This document shows, in pieces, positions 51,535 through 62,205 of a stretch of DNA of 64,000 nt. A program made the position numbers and the translations under genes. Location of the stretch: contig CAIVKH010000068.1 in assembly GCA_903906425.1 (NCBI GenBank), forward strand, positions 22,674-86,673, written 5' to 3'. The number at the start of each line of letters is the position of its first letter. Position 1 is the stretch's first letter. The stretch is from an uncultured bacterium (lineage in GTDB: Bacteria > Verrucomicrobiota > Kiritimatiellia > CAIVKH01). The notes beneath the pieces are model-generated. The model saw only the letters and a list, made by a program, of their open reading frames with translations, made no database searches and had not been told where the DNA came from.

Positions 51535-52871
51535 ATCCAGTGCTTTCAGCATTGCTGTCGCGTCACCTCATCGATCGCCAGGGCCAGCATCGCCGCAAAG
51601 TTCTGGCAGCCTTTCAACAATCCTGTGACGTTGATTTTCTTGATGCTTCAGTGCGTCGCGCAAAGCGCAATGAATTGCTGAGCCGACTCCTGAATCAAGC
51701 CCGGCAACATGTGCCATATTTCTCGAGAATTATGAGCCGTTCTCCAGAAATCGCGGCACATAATGCACAATCAATCCTGTCAACATTACCAATATTGAAG
51801 CGATCTCAAATCCAGCAGGACATGAAACAATTCGTGGCCGAAAATGCAGCCGAAATGTTTGATGATGCGACAGGCGGTTCCAGCGGCACGCCGATGGTAT
51901 TCAAGGTTGACCGCGACACGCAGATTGCACGCGAGGCATCCTTGATGTGGGCCAACAGCCTTGCGGGATGGCGTCCCGGCGACCGCATCGCGATGCTTTG
52001 GGGATCGGATCGCGATGTCAGTACATCACTGAAAAACCTCCGGCTCACCCTGCGATGGCAGATTGAAAATTACCGATGGTTCAATGCCTTCGACATGGGC
52101 GCGGAAAAGATGGCCCGGTTTCACGACACGATGCGGCGTTTCCGCCCGCACTTGATCGTCGCCTATGCCGGTTCGGTCTTCACGTTCGCGCGCTATCTGC
52201 GCGATTCCGGAATCAAGCCCGGTTATCCGTCGTCCGCCATCGTCAGCTCCGCAGAGGTCCTCGCACCGGAGATGCGCGAACTTGTTGAAGACGTGTTTGG
52301 CATCCGTGTCTTTGACCGCTACGGAAACCGCGAGGCGGGTGCCATCGCCGCAGAATGTTCCACTCATAGTGGCCTGCACGTTAATGAATCCGATTTTATC
52401 GTCGAAATCGACAGTAGCGATCCATTTCGGGTGCCGGGCAACGTCCTGATCACGTATCTACGGAACTTCGCCATGCCGCTGATCCGATACGACACTGGCG
52501 ACAGCGCCCGTTTCGGGTCATGCGAACCGTGTTCCTGTTCACGCGCGACGCCGAGGCTCGCGCCGGTGACGGGCCGGGAATCTGACAACATCCGCACCGC
52601 TTCCGGCGCGATCATCCACGGAGAATTTTTCACGCACCTGCTGTATGGCACCGGCTGCGTGCGCGAGTTCCAGTTCGTGCAGGAGAGCCTGATGTCATAT
52701 CGGCTGCTGCTGGCGGGGTCCCGCCGCATGCCCGGCGAAATGAAAGAAGACCTGCGCCGGCGCATTCTCGATGCCGTGGGCCGCGATTGCGCACTGGCCA
52801 TCGAGATGGTGGAAAAAATTCCAGCCTTGCCGTCCGGCAAGCGCAAATTCACATTGAGTAGATTACGATGA
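51531..52871 (+). CDS. CapK/phenylacetate-CoA ligase-like adenylate-forming enzyme
   Basis: 446 aa, coupled to the preceding GT4 (ATGA). The AMP-forming motif is DDATGGSSGTPMVFKVD (TGGSSGTP, 114-121). Further marks are SSAEVLAPEMRELVEDVFG, FDRYGNREAGAIAAEC, and IRYDTGDSARFG with a Cys pair CEPCSC. CapK-like proteins sit in capsule loci and are thought to activate carboxylates for amide or ester substitution, though few are characterised. It may feed a substituent to a methyltransferase-modified sugar. Full-length. Confidence 0.85.
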   Translation: MNPVLSALLSRHLIDRQGQHRRKVLAAFQQSCDVDFLDASVRRAKRNELLSRLLNQARQHVPYFSRIMSRSPEIAAHNAQSILSTLPILKRSQIQQDMKQFVAENAAEMFDDATGGSSGTPMVFKVDRDTQIAREASLMWANSLAGWRPGDRIAMLWGSDRDVSTSLKNLRLTLRWQIENYRWFNAFDMGAEKMARFHDTMRRFRPHLIVAYAGSVFTFARYLRDSGIKPGYPSSAIVSSAEVLAPEMRELVEDVFGIRVFDRYGNREAGAIAAECSTHSGLHVNESDFIVEIDSSDPFRVPGNVLITYLRNFAMPLIRYDTGDSARFGSCEPCSCSRATPRLAPVTGRESDNIRTASGAIIHGEFFTHLLYGTGCVREFQFVQESLMSYRLLLAGSRRMPGEMKEDLRRRILDAVGRDCALAIEMVEKIPALPSGKRKFTLSRLR

Positions 52872-52929
52872 ATGGGTTCTGGGTTCATATGGCATCAAGA
52901 TCATCAGCACGTGGCGAGGGAGAAAATGC

Positions 52930-53715
52930 ATGAGCGACTTTGAGCAGCGCCTGAACGACTTAGACCGGACGTTGTTCGATGCCATTCCCGCACAACTCGA
53001 TAATGCGGACAAGGTGTCCTTGCTGGCCATTCAGGCGGCGGTTCGAAGCCTGCGGGATTGTTACGTGTATCTCGAGATCGGATCCCACCTTGGCGGGAGC
53101 CTTCAGCCACACCTCCTTGACCGTTCCTGCAAGTACATCTATTCAATCGACAAGCGGCCGCTCCGGCAGGCCGATGCCCGCGGGCGTGCGGCTCATTATC
53201 CGGAAAACAGTACGTCTAGGATGATGGACAACCTCAGTCGCGTCGATGCAGTGCAGTCCTCAAAAATCACCTGTTTCGATTCGGACGCATCCAGCGTGGA
53301 GCCGGCCCAGTTGTCCGGGGGGTCGCCATCGGTCTGTTTTGTTGACGGCGAGCACACCGATCACGCCGTCCAGTCAGACTTCGATTTTTGTTTTCGCGTC
53401 ATGGCCCAGTCGGGCATGGTCTGTTTTCACGATGCTCTCATCGTCTTTCGCGGGCTGAATGAGATTGTCAGCCGCCTGAGACGCGATGGTGTGGTATTCA
53501 AGGCCTATGTCTTACCTCTTTGCATTTTCGTCATAGAGATTGGCGATTTTCCAATTCATCGCGATCCTCGCATCCTTCGGATGCTGACCAATAATCATAC
53601 ATCCTATCTCCCGTCATTGATGGCATTTTCAGCCTACCGCGACTTCTACAGTTGGCCGCCATTCGAGTGGGCTCGCAAGGCCGTCAGGACCGTCATGGGG
53701 CGCAGATTGTCATGA
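52930..53715 (+). CDS. Class I SAM methyltransferase (Methyltransf_24-like)
   Basis: 261 aa. RDCYVYLEIGSHLGGSLQPH (motif I), KYIYSIDKRP, then FVDGEHTDHAVQSDFDF and MVCFHDALIVFRGL fit the TylF/Methyltransf_24 type, where D-G-x-H places the metal or substrate. SLPSLMAFSAYRDFYSWPP-like aromatic tail follows. It is first of three adjacent methyltransferases. The start ATG is preceded by GAGGGAGAAAATGC, an acceptable site. Confidence 0.8.
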   Translation: MSDFEQRLNDLDRTLFDAIPAQLDNADKVSLLAIQAAVRSLRDCYVYLEIGSHLGGSLQPHLLDRSCKYIYSIDKRPLRQADARGRAAHYPENSTSRMMDNLSRVDAVQSSKITCFDSDASSVEPAQLSGGSPSVCFVDGEHTDHAVQSDFDFCFRVMAQSGMVCFHDALIVFRGLNEIVSRLRRDGVVFKAYVLPLCIFVIEIGDFPIHRDPRILRMLTNNHTSYLPSLMAFSAYRDFYSWPPFEWARKAVRTVMGRRLS

Positions 53716-53781
53716 ATGACCAACTGCAAAACGGAACGCCACACGACACGAACGATTCTTTCCGTCCGATGGGTTGACGAC

Positions 53782-54525
53782 ATGAATTACGATCCGGCAT
53801 TTTATTTAGCTCAGCAGGAAGGCTCGTTGCAATCGGCCCGCGAGGTTGTGCCCCTCATCGTTGCGGCGTGCAGTCCGCGAAGTGTCGCCGACGTCGGTTG
53901 CGGCGTCGGCACCTGGGCGGCCACGTTCATCGAAAACGGCGTGGCGGATGTCACCGGTTTTGACGGCAACTATGTCCAGCGCGACATGTTGAAAATTCCC
54001 GCGGACCATTTCGAGGTGGCCGACCTGACGCAGCCCCTTGTCGCAAGACGTCCATTCGACGTTGCGCTGTGCGTCGAGGTTGCCGAGCACCTGCCGGCAA
54101 TATCAGCCGGAACACTGGTTGAGTCGCTGACACGACTTGCTCCAGTGGTCGTCTTTTCCGCAGCCATTCCATTTCAGGGCGGTACCGAACATGTGAACGA
54201 GCAATGGCCTTCGTACTGGGCGGCGCTTTTCAAAAGCCGCGGCTACATGGTCGTAGATGCGTTGCGTCCTTTGGTCTGGCGAAACGAGAAAATCGAGCCG
54301 TTCTACCGGCAGAACCTGATCGTGTTTGTAAAAGCAGAGCGTCTCTACGATTACCCTCAACTGATGGAAGCCAGACAACAGACGCGCGAGGAAATGCTCG
54401 ACTTAGTGCATCCTCGATCATACGTGGGCCGCAACAGTTATCCGATGGGGCCGATTTCTACTCTGTTAACATGGATCCTGAAACGGGGTTGTGGCTGCCT
54501 TAAACGTAGTGTGCGTGTTCTCTAA
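53782..54525 (+). CDS. Class I SAM methyltransferase
   Basis: 247 aa from ATG 53782 (MNYDPAFYLAQQEGSLQSAR); codons before it are not conserved-looking. SVADVGCGVGTWAATFIENG is motif I, VTGFDGNYVQRDML the SAM-ribose acidic site, and ALCVEVAEHLPAISAGTLVE the post-motif. RLAPVVVFSAAIPFQGGTEH resembles the WbsX/Cap methyltransferase group with HVNEQWPSYW. Second of the three adjacent methyltransferases. Confidence 0.85.
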   Translation: MNYDPAFYLAQQEGSLQSAREVVPLIVAACSPRSVADVGCGVGTWAATFIENGVADVTGFDGNYVQRDMLKIPADHFEVADLTQPLVARRPFDVALCVEVAEHLPAISAGTLVESLTRLAPVVVFSAAIPFQGGTEHVNEQWPSYWAALFKSRGYMVVDALRPLVWRNEKIEPFYRQNLIVFVKAERLYDYPQLMEARQQTREEMLDLVHPRSYVGRNSYPMGPISTLLTWILKRGCGCLKRSVRVL

Positions 54526-54709
54526 TTGGCAACTTTGCGCTATTCAGCAATAGAACTTGGGACGGCTTTCAAAGTTTCAAAATAAATTGCAGATTAATGC
54601 CATCAGTCCTAAAGGCGAGTCGAAAAGAGTCGTCAGCGTGGCAGATATGGTGTACTCGTAACCAAGGGCGTTTGATCGTACAAAACTTGTAGAAACGGAG
54701 AAGACACGA

Positions 54710-55597
54710 ATGCACGACGGTAAGTTTATCGATGGAAGCGACTGGCAGGAAGAAAGCATTCGCAGCCTTTTTACCGAGTGTCACAAGAAGTACAAGGACG
54801 GAAGAATCCAACAAACACGGTGGCCAATGGGTGATAAGGAGGTGAATTCAATTTGGATAAATCACAAGTCACTGATGATGCTCATGATCCCCGCTACACA
54901 TCGCTCCCCCGGCACCCGCGTACTGGATGTCGGTGGCGGTGATGGCATGTTATCTGTCATGCTGGCAGCCTATGGATTGGACTGCACCACCATGGATCAG
55001 ATGTACGCAAATCAGGAAGGGTTGGTTAATCGCAATGGGGAAGCATACGTTCCAAGACTGCTGGACTTTCTGGCGTCACGGGGTGTGCGAACCGTGGCAC
55101 ATGATATCTATCCGCGAGGTTTTCCGTTTCAAGATAAATGCTTTGATATAGTTGTATGCTCGGAGGTGATTGAACATCTTCCGAATAGTCCTAAGCCAAT
55201 CCTGTCTGAGATATTCAGAGTCCTTGCGCCTGGCGGAATTATGATACTAACGACCCCCAATGCAGTCAGCATTGGCAAGAGATTGAGATTGTTGCGAGGC
55301 CTGTCGAATGAGGAGGATATTGAGTTCTTTTACAATATGAAAGCCTATCCTGCCACTACTGTCTATCGAGGGCATAACCGCGAATACACGAGCGATGAAA
55401 TTAAATACATGCTGGCGACGGAGAACTTTCTTGTCACAAAGCATATGACAACAGACTACTTTCGACCTGCTGCCGGGTGCTTCTCGGCGAAAATGCTGAC
55501 CATGACTGCCGTCAAAGCGTGTGCCCGCATGTTTTCAAAAAACACCGGAGAATTTAATGTTGTGCTTGCAACAAAACCGCTTATCGCCAGTTCGTAA
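54710..55597 (+). CDS. Class I SAM methyltransferase
   Basis: 295 aa. GTRVLDVGGGDGMLSVMLAA (motif I), DIVVCSEVIEHLPNSPKPIL and RVLAPGGIMILTTPNAVSIG are clear; YRGHNREYTSDEIKYMLATE is a typical substrate-side helix. AT-richer than its neighbours. Third of three adjacent methyltransferases but separated by a 184-bp gap with no seen feature, so it may have its own promoter. ATG is preceded by GGAGAAGACACGA, an adequate site. Confidence 0.87.
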   Translation: MHDGKFIDGSDWQEESIRSLFTECHKKYKDGRIQQTRWPMGDKEVNSIWINHKSLMMLMIPATHRSPGTRVLDVGGGDGMLSVMLAAYGLDCTTMDQMYANQEGLVNRNGEAYVPRLLDFLASRGVRTVAHDIYPRGFPFQDKCFDIVVCSEVIEHLPNSPKPILSEIFRVLAPGGIMILTTPNAVSIGKRLRLLRGLSNEEDIEFFYNMKAYPATTVYRGHNREYTSDEIKYMLATENFLVTKHMTTDYFRPAAGCFSAKMLTMTAVKACARMFSKNTGEFNVVLATKPLIASS

Positions 55598-55702
55598 TGA
55601 GAAGATGACTTATGAAAAAGGGGGCAATGGTGCGTAGAACGGCGGGAGAATACAGTTGGTTTCCTTTGTCAAGCCGTGTTGCACGATGCGTTATGGGTAA
55701 TC

Positions 55703-56620
55703 TCAAATGTTCGCTGCGCGTACACTAGATGCACGCACATGCCGCCTGTCTTCGTTTACCAACGCGCGGAATCGCTTCCAGTCGGGACGGTTCATCGGGC
55801 GTCGGCGGGCAAAAGAAAAATGAAAGAGAGCGGAAAAACAGCCGAGAAAGAAATCAGCCGTCTGTCGTTGTTCCCAACTGTCACGGAAGAGCCGAATAGC
55901 CAGTTTCAGCGCGCCCCAGAAACTTTGAAATCCGGGAAAAAGTTCCATGCAGGTCCAGAGCATGTTGCGCACGTGCATCTGAAACTGGAGCGGTGTGCGG
56001 CCATTGGGCGTGAAAGCATGGACCACTACCACGACCGGGAAGTAGAACACCTTCCACCCATGACCGATAATATTGAAGGCGTAATGTTGGTCTTCGGCAC
56101 CGTATGGGGAAAAATGCGAGGCAAACCCGCCTACTTTTTTGAAAACCTCACGCCGAGTCGCGAATGCGCAACCGTCCACACGGATGGTTTCAAATTCCTT
56201 GTGCCGCCATTCAGCCGCAGGCCGCGAGAAAGGCCACATCAAATGCCCGTCGGACCGCTTAACCTCGAAAGAAATCGCGCCAATCGCCGAGTCGGCCTCC
56301 AACCGTGCTGCGACATTGGCCAGCGCATCACCGGATTCGAAAACGGCGTCGCTGTCCAACGAGAGCAGGATCTCGCCGGCGGCCATCGCGAACGCGCGGT
56401 TGCGCCCGCCCGCAACGCCGTAATTCGAATCAGCCACATGGATTCTCACCTTTGGGCATTGTGCGAAGCGTTCCCGCAGCACCTCGCCGGACCGATCCGT
56501 GGAAGCGTTGTCCCACACGATGATTTCGAAATCGTCGTACTTCTGCATCAGACACGATTCGATTGCGGCGACCGTGTCTTGCGGCCGGTTCCAGTTGAGA
56601 ATCAAAATGCTGATTTTCAT
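55703..56620 (-). CDS. GT2 glycosyltransferase
   Basis: 305 aa. MKISILILNWNRPQDTVAAI, FEIIVWDNASTDRSGEVLRE, NYGVAGGRNRAFAMAAGEIL, and the metal-binding DSD in LLSLDSDAVFESG. The acceptor side includes FATRREVFKKVGGFASHFSP and GAEDQHYAFNIIGHGWKVF (E-D-x-x). It is leftward within an otherwise rightward block; convergent with the methyltransferase gene and divergent from the deacetylase gene 55 bp away, whose promoter must overlap. Confidence 0.9.
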   Translation of the reverse strand: MKISILILNWNRPQDTVAAIESCLMQKYDDFEIIVWDNASTDRSGEVLRERFAQCPKVRIHVADSNYGVAGGRNRAFAMAAGEILLSLDSDAVFESGDALANVAARLEADSAIGAISFEVKRSDGHLMWPFSRPAAEWRHKEFETIRVDGCAFATRREVFKKVGGFASHFSPYGAEDQHYAFNIIGHGWKVFYFPVVVVVHAFTPNGRTPLQFQMHVRNMLWTCMELFPGFQSFWGALKLAIRLFRDSWEQRQTADFFLGCFSALFHFSFARRRPMNRPDWKRFRALVNEDRRHVRASSVRAANI

Positions 56621-56675
56621 GCCTCAATAATCTAATCGGACAAATGGGAACGATGCAACACCTGCCTCTTGGTTT

Positions 56676-57713
56676 GTGGATCGAATCGCGAAGTTCCTGG
56701 CTGTGTTGACGCTGAAACAGAGCGCGCTGTCGCTGGCCGGAGACGTCGGCGTTTTCACGTTCTGCCGTTGGTTGACCGCAAATCAAGTGCGGGTTCTCGC
56801 CTATCACGGCGTCGATGAACGTCACGAGCCGCTGCTGAATTTCGATGGCTTCCACGTTCATCCGGAACTTTTCGAGCGGCATCTCCGCACGTTGCGCGGC
56901 CACTACCGGGTGGTTGCATTGCGCGACCTCGTCGAATGTTTCCGTGGTGGCCGGAAGCCTCCGCGGCGTTCCGTCGCCATCACATTTGATGATGGCTATC
57001 GGAACAATCTCGCATACGCGGCGAAACTTCTTGGCGAATTCTGCATGCCGGCGACGTTTTTTGTGACGACGGGATTTATCGACGAAACGCATCGCACATG
57101 GTGGTTCGAACTGCGCGACGCGGTCAAGCGCACGCTGTCTGCCGAATTACCAATGGACAGGTCGCTCGGAAAAGATAACATCCCGCTTCATTATATCGGG
57201 CAGCGTAAACTGGCCATTGTTGGGTTGGAGCGTGAATTGAAATCGCTCCGCTCGGAAGATCGAGAGGCGCGATTGCGCGCGATTTATTCTGCACTGAATA
57301 TAGAGCCATCAAAAGAGCTGCCCTATCCGATGATGACCTGGGACGACATCAATGAGTTGCAATCTCGCGGGCACGAAATCGGCGCGCACACCGTTTCGCA
57401 TATTTCGCTCGCGCACGAATCGGATGCGACGGTTGGCGATGAGGTGAGACTTTCGATTGCGCGCATCGCGGAGAAAACAGGTCGCACGCCCGTGCTGTAT
57501 TCTTATCCGTACGGCGAAGCCCATCACTCTTCCAGCGCGATCGCGAAGATTGTCCAGGAGGCCGGCTGCATCGGTGGCGTGACCACAATCGAAGGGTTCA
57601 ACCGGGATGACACCCATCCGTTTCTCCTGAAGCGCGTGAACGTGACCGGAAATCACGATCGCAATGCGTTTCGCGCGCTCGTTTCTGGCCTGACGCTGGC
57701 GCTACGAAAATGA
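56676..57713 (+). CDS. Polysaccharide deacetylase (NodB-like)
   Basis: 345 aa from GTG 56676. The NodB motif AITFDDGYRNN (TFDDGY 103-108) supplies the base and metal-binding Asp residues, and EIGAHTVSHISLAHESD the H-x-x-x-H ligands. SYPYGEAHHSSS gives the R/P-Y-x-G-x-x motif. It removes N- or O-acetyl groups from a glycan or lipid-linked sugar. A hydrophobic start (LALSLAGDVGVF) may anchor it. It is followed by the O-acetylation pair, so acetylation balance may be set at this end of the locus. Confidence 0.88.
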   Translation: MDRIAKFLAVLTLKQSALSLAGDVGVFTFCRWLTANQVRVLAYHGVDERHEPLLNFDGFHVHPELFERHLRTLRGHYRVVALRDLVECFRGGRKPPRRSVAITFDDGYRNNLAYAAKLLGEFCMPATFFVTTGFIDETHRTWWFELRDAVKRTLSAELPMDRSLGKDNIPLHYIGQRKLAIVGLERELKSLRSEDREARLRAIYSALNIEPSKELPYPMMTWDDINELQSRGHEIGAHTVSHISLAHESDATVGDEVRLSIARIAEKTGRTPVLYSYPYGEAHHSSSAIAKIVQEAGCIGGVTTIEGFNRDDTHPFLLKRVNVTGNHDRNAFRALVSGLTLALRK

Positions 57714-57715
57714 AT

Positions 57716-57762
57716 TTCCAATCATTGGAAATTGCGATGACGAAACTTTCCAATCATTGGAA
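57716..57762. repeat. Palindrome pair, 32-bp spacing
   Basis: Both copies perfect with centre C, at 57716-57730 and 57748-57762, spacer ATTGCGATGACGAAACT. It starts right at the deacetylase stop; the second copy's GGAA ends 9 bases before the MBOAT ATG and may act as its ribosome site. Confidence 0.95.
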
Positions 57763-57771
57763 CTGATCGCG

Positions 57772-59174
<1,403 letters not shown>

Positions 59175-59175
<1 letters not shown>

Positions 59176-60407
59176 TGGCATCGCACATTAAAACCGAGAT
59201 TTCGCCGCCTCCGCCGCTGCTGGGCGCGTTTGAAAATCATGTGTCGCCGCGCCGGTGCCTAGTTGTGTCGGCTCTGATCGGCCTAGTCTGGCTCGGCTTG
59301 GGTGTAGGCGACTGGTTTATGCGTTTCCACTGGTTCGGCTGGCATCGCGATTTCATTGTGCGCACCGTCACCGCGCCTGCCGATGGCGTGGCGCGTACCG
59401 TGACGAATTCACCATTGAGCGGCGGCGATTTGTCGAGCCTTGCCGCGTTTCCATCGGCTGTGTTGAAATATCAGCAGGAGCGGCCCGCGGCCACGAATCA
59501 TTTCGATTCCTTTGGCTTCCGCAACGTGTCGCCGCTGCTCAAACATTATCCCGTCGTCGTGGTTGGAGACAGCTATTCGACCTGCGGTCCTTGCGACGAG
59601 GATACACTCCCATCACAACTGGCCTCCATCCTCGGCGTACCGGTGTACGACCATGCCATGGCGGGGCGCGGAACTTTCTGGGCGATTGTCCGTTTTTTTG
59701 CCTCCGAGAGATTTCGTGACAACGAGCCTCGCGTTCTCATCTGGCCGGTGATCGAGCGCGAAATCGCCGGCGGATACTTCGAGGGCGGATTGTATCAGGT
59801 ACTGTCTGCGAAAAGCGGGACCGGTACGGCAGGAGGATCGGGCATTGACTGGGGCCAATTGAATCCGAAGACACTTCATCAAAACCTGCCCAACACCTCG
59901 GCTTTCGGCCTGCTGTCTTCCCGCATCTGGAATCGGGCGCGCTACGCCATGTTCGGACAGCTCAATCCGGTGGTCACGCCTTCTGCGTGCGACGCCGCGG
60001 GCGGGCCGATGTTGTTTTACACCGAGGCACTCATGACGGAACGGTGGTCAGATGATCAGCGCAGCGTGAGTCAGCTCGTCCACGCGTCTTCGAATCTGAC
60101 TGCCGCCGCACAACAGCGCGGCATGTCACTGTTGTTCGTTCTTGTGCCGGACAAGGAGCGAATCTATTCCGATGCGTTGCCAGAATATGCTCGGCAGAAC
60201 GTGCGGCCGACCGTCCTGCCCGATGTTGAGCAACGATTCCGCGCAGCCGGCCTGAAGGTCGTGAACCTGCTGCCCGCGTTTCAGTCGGCGGCGCAACATG
60301 GGGAACTGCTCTACTGGCGCGACGATACCCACTGGGATCCCGCCGGTGTTCGCCTAGCCGCGCAGATAGCTGCACCGGAAGTACGGCGACTCTTGAATTC
60401 GCCATGA
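59175..60407 (+). CDS. AlgJ/AlgX-like SGNH O-acetyltransferase partner
   Basis: 410 aa; start ATG 59175 overlaps the MBOAT stop by one base. A single N-terminal membrane anchor (LVVSALIGLVWLGLGVGDWF) places the rest in the periplasm. The SGNH nucleophile loop is VVVGDSYSTCGPC (Ser133), the Gly/Asn-type block AMAGRGTFWAIVRF, and the distal DDTHWD near the C-terminus carries the Asp-x-x-His. This arrangement matches AlgJ/AlgX. It should take acetyl from the MBOAT protein and place it on the glycan. Overlaps the next gene by ATGA. Confidence 0.87.
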
Positions 60408-62107
60408 ATACCAATCGTATGACGGAGGAGCGACGATCATGGATTCTCTGCGCTGCATTCGCAGTGACCGTCAACGCGTTGTTGATCCATTTTCCAAGAA
60501 TATTCGCGAGTCTGTATTGTCCACCCAACGATCTCTATCTTCACTACTATAGTGCGCAAGAATTTGCCCGCGCGCTTTCCGAGGGTGTCAGCCAGCCGCG
60601 CTGGGCACCCGACATGTTTGGCGGTCTGGGTGCGCCGCTTTTCGTTTATTACCCGCCGCTTTATTACTACGCCGTTTCCTTCTTTCATTGGCTTACCGGG
60701 GACATGTGGAATGCGATCCGCGCCGTCGATTTCATATCGAACTCGCTCTGCGGTTTTCTCGTCATGCTCTTCTTCCGCAAGTGGGGGATGGCATTCCACC
60801 GCGGCTGGATCGCCGCGATGCTTGTACAGTGCGCGCCATTTTTCCTGCTCAATCTCGGATATGTGAATGGCCTTCCGTGGCAGGCGGCGAACGTCTGGAT
60901 GTGCCTGCTTCTGTTCGCGGCGGCAGACGATCCGGGAAACCGTGCCCGACTTGATCTTCGCATCACGATTGCTATGGCCGGTCTCTCGCTCACACACCTT
61001 CTTTCGACGTTCATGGCGCTGGCTTGTTTACCCATTGCCATTCTCTTCGCATCGTGGGCCGGCGGCTTCGGGTGGAAGAAAGTTCTCTTGCGGTGCGTTT
61101 CATGGGGCGCATCGGCGCTGCTCGGCCTGTTCCTTGCCGCTTTCTTTCTTCTTCCCGCCCTGACGACATCGTCGCTGATCAACACGCAAAAATGGAGAGA
61201 TGAACTCGACTGGCGCGCCGGCTTCCTGTGCCCGCTTTTCACGAAGCCGACGTGGGTGATTTTCCAATACGGTGTCGGCCTGTGCCTCGTCGCCGGCGTG
61301 ATCATCTGCGCCATCGCCATCCGAAAAATGGATAGGACAAATCCATTGCGCCGTGCCGCAGTCCTCTTGATATCAACCGCCATTGCCGCGCTCTTCTGGT
61401 CGTCCGAAATCAGTTATCCACTCTGGTCGGCCTTAGTCCCGTTGCAAATCCTCCAATATCCATATTGCTTCTTCCAGATTGCCTCGATCGCCACGGCCTG
61501 TGTTCTGGTTCTCACGCTCATGGCATCTTCACGCGACATGCCGCCCTGGTTGCGAATGACGCATCGTCTGGCCATCGTTCTCTGGTTTCTGCTGGCGGGC
61601 GGCATCTGGCTGAAGATCCTTCTTCGCGATGGCCGCCCCGTCCGCCCGGACATCCCCGCCTTCGCGCAACTCATGTTGAACCAGAGAGAATATCTGCCAG
61701 CGCGCCCGCAGAAAGGGTGGCAGGATTACCTTGCGAGCGGCGCACTCACCGGCGAATGCCAGCGCGCCGGTGCCCGCCTCGCAGAGCAGAATGTGACTGT
61801 GCATCGCCGTTCATGGAACATCGTCGCGACAAGATCCTGCGCCATCCGGCTGCCGCTGTTTGCCTATCCCTGCTGGTGCGGCACGCAAGACGGCGCGCCC
61901 GTCGAATGGCAGAAGGACACGGCATCCGGCCTGGTTATCTGCGCGCTGACGGCAGGCGCGCACGTCATCGAAATGACCTGGTCCGGCTGGCCCATGCAAA
62001 AGCCCGGTCGCATCGTCTCGCTGGCCGCCATCGCCGCTCTGGCCGTGATCACGACGATTCGCCGCGGCCGTCTTTTGACTTCGCGCGCAGGAGCTGGCAA
62101 AGCATAA
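60404..62107 (+). CDS. Membrane protein, PTPS-related GT-C type
   Basis: 567 aa with about 11 helices. PPNDLYLHYYSAQEFARALS and PRWAPDMFGGLGAPLFVYYP form the conserved acidic/aromatic loop of the family named 6-pyruvoyl-tetrahydropterin synthase-related membrane proteins, a GT-C-type fold that likely uses polyprenyl-phosphate sugars. The C-terminal 170 residues are soluble, beta-rich and end with AHVIEMTWSGWPMQ before a last helix. The name does not imply pterin chemistry. It is coupled by ATGA to the AlgJ-like gene, so the three genes from 57772 form one unit. Confidence 0.78.
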   Translation: MNTNRMTEERRSWILCAAFAVTVNALLIHFPRIFASLYCPPNDLYLHYYSAQEFARALSEGVSQPRWAPDMFGGLGAPLFVYYPPLYYYAVSFFHWLTGDMWNAIRAVDFISNSLCGFLVMLFFRKWGMAFHRGWIAAMLVQCAPFFLLNLGYVNGLPWQAANVWMCLLLFAAADDPGNRARLDLRITIAMAGLSLTHLLSTFMALACLPIAILFASWAGGFGWKKVLLRCVSWGASALLGLFLAAFFLLPALTTSSLINTQKWRDELDWRAGFLCPLFTKPTWVIFQYGVGLCLVAGVIICAIAIRKMDRTNPLRRAAVLLISTAIAALFWSSEISYPLWSALVPLQILQYPYCFFQIASIATACVLVLTLMASSRDMPPWLRMTHRLAIVLWFLLAGGIWLKILLRDGRPVRPDIPAFAQLMLNQREYLPARPQKGWQDYLASGALTGECQRAGARLAEQNVTVHRRSWNIVATRSCAIRLPLFAYPCWCGTQDGAPVEWQKDTASGLVICALTAGAHVIEMTWSGWPMQKPGRIVSLAAIAALAVITTIRRGRLLTSRAGAGKA

Positions 62108-62158
62108 ATATCCGCGCGTGTTTCGCATTATTCGATTTGGAGGCGGAAATACGCTGAG

Positions 62159-62205
62159 TTCCAATCACTGGAAAAAAGAGATGTCGCAACTTCCAACCAT
62201 TGGAA
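62159..62205. repeat. Palindrome pair, 32-bp spacing (both slightly degenerate)
   Basis: 62159-62173 TTCCAATCACTGGAA and 62191-62205 TTCCAACCATTGGAA, each with one mismatch. The second lies inside the following coding sequence and gives LPTIGN. Confidence 0.9.

Noticed and set aside
55676..56635. A 319-codon open frame on the plus strand
   Set aside because: Antisense to a clear GT2; composition rich in R/H/P as in shadow frames.
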